Shown here piece by piece: positions 54,045 through 64,000 of a stretch of 64,000 bases of DNA. A program made the position numbers and the translations under genes. The first letter of the stretch is position 1; the number at the start of each line of letters is the position of its first letter. The notes below the pieces were generated by a model that saw only the letters and a program-made list of their open reading frames with translations, did not search any database and was not told the DNA's origin. The stretch is from assembly GCA_036320915.1 (NCBI GenBank), contig JAXBDG010000005.1, positions 620,001 through 684,000 on the forward strand, read 5' to 3'. The stretch comes from Linnemannia elongata. Its lineage: Eukaryota > Mortierellomycota > Mortierellomycetes > Mortierellales > Mortierellaceae.

Positions 54045-57000
54045 CTGAGAAGCGGTTTAGGGTAGCCGGAAGAATGATGGATGGTTATCGACTCTGTTGG
54101 TTCTTTTGCTGGAGGCGCAAGGTCGGCAGAGAAGGTCAAATGTGTCTAAAGAATAGCCGTTGAGAACACGATATGGACCACAGTCAGTAGGACTCCTCTG
54201 GCTGCGGATGCTGTCAAAGTGTGTAGGGATAGAGTGGAGCTAGTTGGGGTGTGTACTGAGAAAGTATGTGTGGCGAGGAAGGTGGTGATCTCTCGTTCGC
54301 TGCTCGCGTGTGTGTCTGTGTGCCCTTGTGTCTGTTGAGATGCTTTTGAATCAGAAAAGCAATGAAAAAGCGAGTGAGAGTGGGTGAATTTGCAGAAGCT
54401 GATTGGAACGGCGAGAGAGTGAGAGTATGAATGCGATGTCGATTGGAGTGAGTGGGGTATGATGCGATTGACGTACAGTGAGTAGGTATGGTGGTAGGCA
54501 GGTAGGTAGAGTGGTAGGTTTGGAGAGAAGAAGAGGATAGGAGGAGACAAGGGGAGGGTGCAAGATAGTTCAAGCCACGGAATACGAAGCCAAAAGGAAA
54601 TAAAAGAAAAAAAGAATAATATGAAATCTCGGGCGAAGCACAGATATGTGCAGCAACCAGCAACAACAACAACGAGAAAGAAGAGTCAATGACGGATGAT
54701 GGTGATAGGAAAGAGTACAAAAGCGTGGACGAGAGTGAGTGAGGTGCAGAAAAGTTTAGAGTAGAGTTGTTACCAATAGCGAGGTTGAGGTGGAAGTGGA
54801 GTGAAGTGCAAGTGGAGACGGAAGAGTGAAGAGTGGCAAAGGGGTCAAGTAATTATACCAAGCAAGTTCGGACGTGTGCAAGATGTGTCAGCAATGAAAG
54901 TGTGTGTTGATATACAAAGGCAGACACTCTCACAAAAAAAGAGGGCAGGGGATCTGTGTTGCAGAAAGAAAGAAGGAAGTGGAAGAGTGCCTTGAAAGGA
55001 AGAAAAGAATGACATCGATCGATGTAGTTCAAAGAAAAAAGAAAAAGGACATCCAGGGTGGGGCATTTCTTGCTGAGTGTCTTTTGTCCCGTCCATTTGA
55101 CTCTTTGTATAGTAGTCGTCAAAAAAGGCTACAAAGCACAAGCTTATTGACACACAGCATGCTCTGTTACTCTTGCAAGCTCCTTCTTTTTTTCTTTGCT
55201 TTACGTTGTTCTGTTGTTGCTGTATGGTTGTTTTACGTATTTGTCTGGTTTGCTGTGACGAGGCACCCCTTTTGTTTACCTTGTTGTCTTTTTATGTTGG
55301 TAGATTCAGAGTAAAAGCTCTGCTGTCTGTAAGGTTGATTGAGTCAAATGCGTGTCTGTGTTTGTTCAGGAGGTGAAGAGACGAACGATGCGATGGAGAG
55401 TGGTTGATGATGTTGGTTGCGGTCGAAGTGTAAGAAGTGCACGAGTGTAAGTGTGGTCGAGAGAGAGAGAGTGTGTGTGTGTGTATGTGTATGAATCAAG
55501 GGATGGGGATCACAACACAGTTTCGTCTCGATCGCAAAAAAGGAGTTCGAATCCCGTCCGTGTGTCTGTTGCAGCATATGTGTGGACTGGAGAGACGAGG
55601 GGGGGCGGGAGAAATGGAAAGAAAAAAAAAATTATTAGACTTTGTCGTGGACAGACTGCAATGATTCACATATCTGTGCCTGGCATGCGCACACTCACAC
55701 AAATACCACATGAACTCCTTTGTCTGCACTCGGCTCTTTTCATCTATCAGATTAATGAAGACATGGATGTTCAGCACTGTTTTTACTCGTCAAAGATGAG
55801 CTTCTTTCCTCCTCAAGCTGCAAGCATTTTTTAATGTAGTCCCATGTCCGAGAGTGCTCAGACACCGAGTCTCTTTGTCACTTTTTCGATCAGTTCTTAG
55901 ATGAAAAATTTTAAACATTTTCCGTGTCATTCTTCCCTCCGACGTTTCCAACTGACTGTGGAAGTGTCGAACCTCTAAAGCCAGGTACATGGGGCGATCC
56001 TGCAAAACATTCTTTGGCACAGCTGCTTACTCTAATATATTGAACACATCTGACCTTCACACCTTCTTTAATACCTCTTTGTACCACCCCGTCCACCTGA
56101 ACCACTCCTCTTGATATCGTGAAGCTCGTGTGTATACCGCCCTCAGCTCGAAAAAAATGAAAAGAGGGGGCGAACTAGGTGTTTAGTGGCACAATTAGAG
56201 CACGAGTGGATTTACTCGCCATCTGTGCCCTTATGAATGACGCAAGAAAAGATCCACAGCATCGAGCACCAAAAGCAAAGCATGGCTTGGCCGGCACTAC
56301 AATGAACAACTTGGAGTGGGGTTTTTTTTGCGCACGAGCATACCTTTTTGTGAACGCGTCGGAGATGCGATGATCGCTAAGATCGATTCTACTTTTTGTG
56401 GAGCAAAGACCTTATCTTAACAACGAGTCTGTCTTTTCAGCGACTTTTTTTTGAGGTTCGATCCACTCAGGGGGTTGTACCGATAAGATGGGTCATCTTG
56501 TTTCATTACTGCAATGCATTACCACTGCATAGAGTCGGATGTTGTTAATTTAGCAGCTGACTGGTGCTTGCATCGTTTGATGGACGCACACAGGAAGTAC
56601 TGCATTTTACATGGATCACGCCATGACCAATCACGGAGGTTGTGCACTATGAAGGTTGGACACGTTTTTTCTAAAGGACTAAGGTACTCAGAAATTAGCA
56701 CATTGCCTGCGTCCTCATGTTTGTGTCTTGGCAGCTCGAAAGACTGAGAGATCTCCAACTGAGACCCATAGTTAGGTGCTCAATGACTAAAAGAAGAAAG
56801 TTCGCGAAAAGAGCGGTGCTTTGAACGCTTTCATTAATTGATGGAGACATGGCGTGACGCGACCTTGGAGGGTAACAGCAAGGCGAATGGGACTCCATGT
56901 TAGATAACAGTGGAGATTTATCTGCTAGGGCTTTTTATACCGGTGAAGCGATGGCATTAGAGTAGACTCGATTGACCAGTTAATGCGGTTTGTTTACAAC

Positions 57001-58159
57001 ACATTCAAAGAAGAGTCAAGCTAGCTGAACCAACATTTTTTGCCACCAAAAAAAAGCTTGATTCTTCATAATACTCGTTTAACATCTCTCCATTGTTTCC
57101 TTCACAACCAACAACAAGAATAAACAGCCTTCTCGCTATAATCGCTGCTTGAACACCCAAATCCTACTGTTTTCATTGCTCAACGCTGAGCGAACGGCGC
57201 TACCTGGTTCGTTTTAAACTATTCGCAGGTCCTTTTATACCCAGGACTCAACATTCAATACCTTTATCCCATTAAGAAGTCTTCAAAAGCTCGCCTACCT
57301 GCAATGCTTTCGTTTCCTTAGTCAAGGATGATATCTCCACTGGCACCCTCCTTTCTGACCCTTTTCCAACCTTCTGACCTTCGATAGAAACCTCATACAA
57401 AGATTCTTGTTCTACTATAGCTTCAACCTATTCGTTTCTTATATGGACATTGCCACAATCCAGCTCGCCCTCGAACCTTCGGGATTCATAATGCCAATTA
57501 TGTCCGCAAACGGGGAAGGTGGACATGAAAAATGGGTGCAAAATTATTGTCCCTTCTCTCCCACGTCGCTTCTACGCAACAGCACAGCACAGCCACAGCC
57601 ACACGTTTTTGTGACACAAAGACATGGATAGTCCAATGGAGATGCAGTACAAGACTAAACAGATGACGACGCTTTGCAGGATAATCAAACATCCGAGTTC
57701 TTGACGGTACGGTGGCAAAAAAAAAGGCTGAATGTTGTCGCATCCTCCTCTGAAGGATACAGGCCATGAAGAGAGAATTGTTTGCATAGACAAGAACTGT
57801 CGCCTGAAGCATGTAGGAGTCCCCTAACAAAATTATAAAACCTTCTTGTTCCTTTTTTTTTTTTTTTTTTTTTTTTCCGTGTCGATATAAACTCAACCAT
57901 GCTTTGTTCTATTCTAAAACTCGCCAATCGACGATATCATTTGTCCACGCATACAGATTGAGAGCCCATAGAGCTTGTTCATAATTCATAACTGATTTGC
58001 TGTTTTACTACTACTATGGTATCAAATTGCTTATTGGTTTTGGAGCCATGAGCCCTATCTTTTGTTGTGCAGCTCAGCTGTGAAAGAGTGGATGGATCAT
58101 AAGAAGAAAAAAAAACTGCAAAAATAAACGACCTGGTAGAAGTGCCAAGGTGTAATTGC
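54045..58159. other. 4.1-kb region without a supported gene
   Basis: The first kilobase probably carries the missing 5' exon or leader of the bromodomain-kinase gene: a good donor (CTATTG/GTAACA on the minus strand near 54776) would splice in phase to the acceptor at 54045, but no in-frame ATG precedes it. The rest is low-complexity, with GT repeats near 55471-55484 and a T24 run at 57853-57876. GTTCGAATCCCG near 55548 resembles a tRNA T-arm, but no acceptor stem or other arms pair with it. Other ORFs lack content. Confidence 0.45.
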
Positions 58160-59305
58160 TTATCCCTTCTTGGCAATCTTCTGCAACAAGGCAGTGTTGT
58201 GGGTGACGGAACCGTGGAGGTTGTCGGTCTTGGAGGTGATGTGGGTCATACGCTCGTTCTGGCGGTTAACCTCCTGGTTCATGGTCATGGCGCTGGTCTT
58301 GAGTCTTGCCAAATATCCGCCCATAGCATCCAAGTTCTGGTCAATCTCATTCTCCTGAGCATCATCCTCTGCCGTGTTCTCGAACGCATAGGCAGAACGC
58401 TCACCGGGGCCGCCGCGACCATTGTTGCTGTAGTTGTTGGTGTTACCCTGAGCGCGTCCATAGGCACCGTTACCCATGGCCATATCGATACGCTGCTTGG
58501 ACTGGTATTCCTCATGACGGATAGCCTCCCTCTGAGCCAACTCCTCTGCTGCCTTGCGCTTGGCCTCCTCGAGCTCCTTCTCCCTCTTCTTGGTCGAGTT
58601 GAAGGGGTTCTTGAAGTGGACCGCAAACATTGAACGGTTAACCGTCTTGAGTTCACCAGCCTTCTCCTGGGCGTTGTCGGCATGAATTTGGGCTGAATCC
58701 AAATTGCGCTCGATGCGGCCGAGCTGCTCAGACTGCTCGCCAAGCTGGTTCATAGTCCTTCCAGAACTCTCCTCAGCCTCCTGAAGTGCACGAAGGGCAT
58801 TCCGGGTAGAGTTGACAGACTCTTGACGGGTATCACGGATCTGCTGGGAGACGCGGTCGACATCCTCCTCTGTCTCCTGGCCAGCCTGGACTTGGTTCCG
58901 GTCGCCATATCCTCCGTAGTTGTTGTATTGTTGTCCTCCTCCGTGCTGATTGCCACCGTACTGGTTACCGCCATACTGGTTTCCACCATAGCCCTGGTTG
59001 TTGCTACCGTACTGGTTGCCTCCATACTGATTGCCACCATATCCAGCAGAGTTGTTGTTTTGGCCGTACTGCTGCTGCTGACCATACTGACCGGGTCGTG
59101 GCGCAGAGTTGTATCCGCCACCGTTACTGTTCTGGCCGTAGGAAGACTGAGAGGACTGGGAGCCATAGGTGCTATTGCCACCGTAGCTGCTGCTGTTGCT
59201 GCTGTTTCCACCGTAGCTGTTGTTGCCGCCATAGGCTGGTCGGTTGGCCCCATAGCTGTTACCGCCGTAGCTGCCGCCGTTGTTGTTTCCACCGTAGCTG
59301 GCCAT
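58160..59305 (-). CDS. SEC9: t-SNARE of the SNAP-25 family, Sec9-type
   Basis: An intronless frame of 381 codons; the ATG at 59305 was chosen because upstream in-frame sequence is a pyrimidine-rich leader. Residues 1-145 are a Tyr/Gly/Gln/Asn-rich, prion-like region built on YGGNQ and YGGNS repeats. The first SNARE helix covers about 155-225 (QQIRDTRQESVNSTRNAL, MNQLGEQSEQLGRIERNLDS, with the central Gln), followed by a linker with HFKNPFNSTKKREKELEEAK. The second SNARE helix is at the C-terminus (about 318-378: ENEIDQNLDAMGGYLARLK, RMTHITSKTDNLHGSVTHN). Like yeast Sec9 it lacks the palmitoylated Cys cluster of animal SNAP-25. It pairs with a Sso-type syntaxin and a Snc-type synaptobrevin to fuse secretory vesicles with the plasma membrane. 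Confidence 0.92.
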   Translation of the reverse strand: MASYGGNNNGGSYGGNSYGANRPAYGGNNSYGGNSSNSSSYGGNSTYGSQSSQSSYGQNSNGGGYNSAPRPGQYGQQQQYGQNNNSAGYGGNQYGGNQYGSNNQGYGGNQYGGNQYGGNQHGGGQQYNNYGGYGDRNQVQAGQETEEDVDRVSQQIRDTRQESVNSTRNALRALQEAEESSGRTMNQLGEQSEQLGRIERNLDSAQIHADNAQEKAGELKTVNRSMFAVHFKNPFNSTKKREKELEEAKRKAAEELAQREAIRHEEYQSKQRIDMAMGNGAYGRAQGNTNNYSNNGRGGPGERSAYAFENTAEDDAQENEIDQNLDAMGGYLARLKTSAMTMNQEVNRQNERMTHITSKTDNLHGSVTHNTALLQKIAKKG

Positions 59306-59804
59306 GGGTATGTGTGAAAGAGAGTAGAAGGAGATGAAAGTGGAAGGAGAAAGTGAGAGAATAGAGGGAACAGGAAAAGGGAATGAGGATAGTCGAGGTG
59401 GGAATGAGAAAAGGGTACAGTGAGTGTGGCAAGTGAGAAGCAAAGGGAAGAGGAAAGAGAGATGATGAACAAAGAATCGAGGCACCGTTGTTCAAAAAAG
59501 AACCAACCAGCAGGCAGGCTTTTTTGAATAGGTCACGTGGAATATGATGGCCTTTGCAAAAATAGATTTTGTCGCTTTTTGATGATGGCTGTGTCAGCAT
59601 ACCCTTTTTTTTTTCTCCTTCACGCCTGGAACATTGCGGCATGGTCTATCATCGCGTTGCATGGGCTGTGCTCCTCATGCTGCGTCCCTTTTCATGTTAA
59701 AAACAAAATGATGAAGCTGTGTATTAACGATCTACTGATCTCTCGACATCCTATCTTCCATTCCTCCTCCTTCCCCTCCTCCTACAAATTGAGAGCGAGG
59801 GATA
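59306..59804. promoter_or_regulatory. SEC9 upstream region and SRP54 3' region
   Basis: About 500 bp. The 59310-59480 part is pyrimidine-rich on the minus strand (SEC9 leader). The 59700-59800 part lies directly after the SRP54 stop codon. Nothing else is recognised. Confidence 0.5.
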
Positions 59805-61964
<2,160 letters not shown>

Positions 61965-62400
61965 CTTAGTGTATGAGTGTGTTTGTGAAGAGTGGGAGGT
62001 GATGGGCAGTGGGTATTAAGCGTGTAAGTGTAATTGTGATGAGAAATAAGTCGAGTGATTGATGCGAGATGGGTCGTTGCACAAGGACAAGAAAGAGGAG
62101 TTGTAAAAGTGATGGGCGTCAGTTGGACAGGTTCGACGCTCTTCTGGTCTTTTCCACTACTCCACTGAATCGATTCCAAGTGTTAGGCTAGATCCGTGCA
62201 GCACCCGCATTAAGCAACGTACAGTGACGCTCTTTTGGGCCTATTTAAATTGCCTTTCGTTTGGCTGTGGAAAACCTGTTCAGCAGTGATGACCAACGGG
62301 AGACGAGCATCTTCTTCATCTCCACCCCAACAGCCTTCTCTGTTTCTTTCTCCTCTTCCTTTCCTTCTCCTCCTTCACCTTACCTAATACACAATACACC
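61965..62400. promoter_or_regulatory. Divergent promoter between SRP54 and an SR-protein gene
   Basis: Both adjacent genes start away from this 436-bp stretch. TTTAAAT near 62243-62250 could be a TATA-like element for the plus-strand gene, followed by a pyrimidine-rich leader (CTCTTCCTTTCCTTCTCC) up to the ATG at 62401. Confidence 0.5.
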
Positions 62401-63125
62401 ATGTCAACCCGTGTGTACTTGGGCCGTCTCGCTAGAGATGCCTCCGACCGTGATGTCGAATCACTCTTCAAAAGCTACGGCAGACTCCGCGAGGTCACTC
62501 TCAAGAACGGATTCGGCTTTGTCGAGTTCAGCGATCCCAGAGATGCCAAAGATGCCGTCTATGACTTCCACGGCAAGGAGTTCATGGGCGAGAGGTAGGT
62601 GCCTTGCTTGTATCCTGGAGCAACTGGAGAGATAGAGGAGGATTCACTTGGACGATGCATAGGGGAGCCGCATACTGAATGCAAGATACATACTCGCTTC
62701 CTCTACTTTACTTCATATTGCCTTCTGCTAACTCGTTTGCCTTGACTTCATATCAAAAATATAATCTATAGACTCGTTGTCGAGCTTGCCCGTGGCGACA
62801 GAAGAGATCGCCGTGAAGATAGAGACGATCGCAGGTAATATATGCAAACAAACAGCATCAACCATCAGCATTTTGTCACCTACCCTCCCCATCCCTTTGC
62901 AGCTCTGCAGAGAAAAATAGTACATTGGAAAAACAACTAAAAAAGGAGCATGCATGTTTGTTTTCTATCCTCCATTTGTCCTAATTATCCAATTGGACAT
63001 ACCGACTCATAATTGTCATTCCTTACCTCATGTTTATGTGAACAACATTAACTAGATTCCGCCCCCCAGAGAGAACCGAGCACCGCTTGATTGTCGAAAA
63101 TCTCGCTCATGGCGTGAGCTGGCAG
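62401..63125 (+). CDS. SR-type splicing factor with two RRMs (5' part only)
   Basis: Exons 62401-62594, 62772-62834 and 63056-63125 join in phase to 109 codons and end at a GTACGA donor in phase 0. RRM1 covers residues 3-73: RVYLGRLARDASDRDVESLF (RNP2) and NGFGFVEFSD (RNP1). A short Arg/Asp/Glu linker (RGDRRDRREDRDDRR) follows, then RRM2 starts with HRLIVENLAHGVSWQ, where SR proteins of the SRSF4/5/6 and yeast Npl3/S. pombe Srp2 group continue with DLKD. That next exon is not found in the remaining 875 bp, so the gene continues past the right edge or is interrupted. It binds exonic enhancers in pre-mRNA in the nucleus. Gene naming needs the missing part. Confidence 0.85.
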
Positions 63126-64000
63126 GTACGAACTTAATCTATTCCTCAAGAACGGGGGTTGTCATTGAACGCCCCCTCCACCCCATTTTTTCGACGAACG
63201 GACGACGGACGGGACGGAAGGATTTCCCCTCCGCCACCCTTGGACGGTTTTTACCAGGATGACCCCCCATCCTTCCAGCCAATAGTGCCTACGCGGCCAT
63301 TTGTTGTTCACCAAGGGGATCCGTCCGATCTATCGCGTGCACATGCACACTAGGAAGGCGGCATATCTTAATTGATTTGTTTCCTCCAAGAGGACTTTTT
63401 CCAGCGCAGACTGGAATTCTTTCCCGCCTAAAATATGGGTCCTTGGATGGTCCTCTCTTCCCAGCCTGGCCATTTCACCGTGACTGCTGTAGCCTGTTGG
63501 GGGACCCAACTCTTTTCTACCCGGCCATAGTGCGGATGCTACGAGTTGGGACAAGACCTCTCGATTGGGCCATCCTACCACTTCTTCGAAGGCGTCAGCC
63601 GCCTTGGCGTTTCTTTCTATCTCGGGGCCATTTGTTTTTGCTGTTTTCGACGGATTCGCCCGGGTCGTGGTGACGAAGGTGCTCTCGCTCTCTGTCTCTT
63701 CAAGAGGATCGACAAGAGGATCGACAAGGGGTTTCTTCCGCCATTCCGCCATCCATGTGTTCTCGTTGTTGCGCTTTCGTTTTGTTGTGGTCCTCCCTCC
63801 TACGGCCCCCGCCTTCCTTCCTTTTTGGGATCGTCCTGTTGCTGCTGTTTCTTGTTCTGGTCCTCTGTGGTCGAGGACAACCGATGAACACGAGAGCTGC
63901 GATCTGTCTGTCTGTCTTGCCGCTCTATGGTCCCTAAACCTCCCTCCCTCCCTCCTCTCGTTCTCCTTCTCTTTATGACTGGTCTTTCCTCCGATTCTTC
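63126..64000. other. Long intron or insertion inside the SR-protein gene
   Basis: At least 875 bp separate exon 3 from any possible exon 4, against about 180-220 bp for the two earlier introns. The sequence is more C/G-rich in places than other introns. It holds a minus-strand ORF of 140 codons (63752-63330) with a mixed, protein-like composition (RNAKAADAFEEVVGWPNRE, EFQSALEKVLLEETNQLRYA) and an internal direct repeat coding VDPLVDPL (63699-63726). I do not recognise that ORF. It may be part of an inserted element. Confidence 0.4.

Noticed and set aside
55540..55570. GTTCGAATCCCG, resembling a tRNA T-loop and arm
   Set aside because: Neither strand provides D and anticodon arms or a 7-bp acceptor stem around it.
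58142..59337. Plus-strand ORFs opposite SEC9 (Val/Leu/Ser-rich and Cys/Arg/Ser-rich)
   Set aside because: These are complements of the YGGN-repeat coding sequence with no independent features.

Overview
The window is eukaryotic and reads as an early-diverging filamentous fungus, most likely a Mortierella-type (Mortierellomycotina) genome. The grounds are: genes with several short GT-AG introns (most 60-160 bp), orthologues of fungal housekeeping genes (SRP54, SEC9, HIR1/HIRA, SDH4, biotin ligase), an NADPH oxidase, and several copies of an intronless F-box/leucine-rich family whose N-termini begin with nearly the same residues. The lineage is inference from these features; no marker gene was compared. 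Splice sites below were placed by eye, and each full model was checked for reading phase and a total length divisible by three.

Left end (1-7.1 kb): an accessory, decaying region. A two-ORF element on the minus strand, with a protein resembling a replication initiator, runs off the left edge. It abuts an F-box gene cut off after about 100 codons. Next come a second F-box pseudogene broken by one nonsense codon and a frameshift, an intact 815-codon F-box gene, and convergent coding fragments I do not recognise. 7.5-20 kb: an NADPH oxidase (5 exons), a DEDD-type exonuclease-like protein (3 exons), the histone chaperone HIR1 (13 exons, one GC-AG intron), and a divergent intact F-box gene. 20-24 kb: small or broken genes, namely a kexin-prodomain-like protein ending in KDEL with no catalytic domain, a thyroglobulin type-1-like small protein, and an orphan first exon.

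24-41.6 kb: SDH4 of complex II, a single-pass membrane protein with three PPxY motifs (a candidate adaptor for a Rsp5-type ubiquitin ligase), a mucin-like membrane sensor whose signal peptide lies in a separate exon 1.4 kb upstream, biotin-protein ligase with a probable mitochondrial presequence, and a monocarboxylate-type MFS transporter. 41.6-46.7 kb and several other stretches are long, low-complexity intergenic DNA with homopolymers and purine tracts.

46.7-64 kb: a GPI-anchored surface protein candidate, a large 7-exon gene joining a bromodomain to an atypical kinase domain, the SNAP-25 type t-SNARE SEC9, SRP54, and the first three exons of a two-RRM SR protein whose second RRM is interrupted by at least 875 bp at the right edge. 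I saw no operon-like system, CRISPR array, rRNA or convincing tRNA. The items most worth follow-up are the bromodomain-kinase fusion, the stand-alone kexin prodomain with KDEL, the two-ORF element at the left edge and the triple-PPxY membrane protein.
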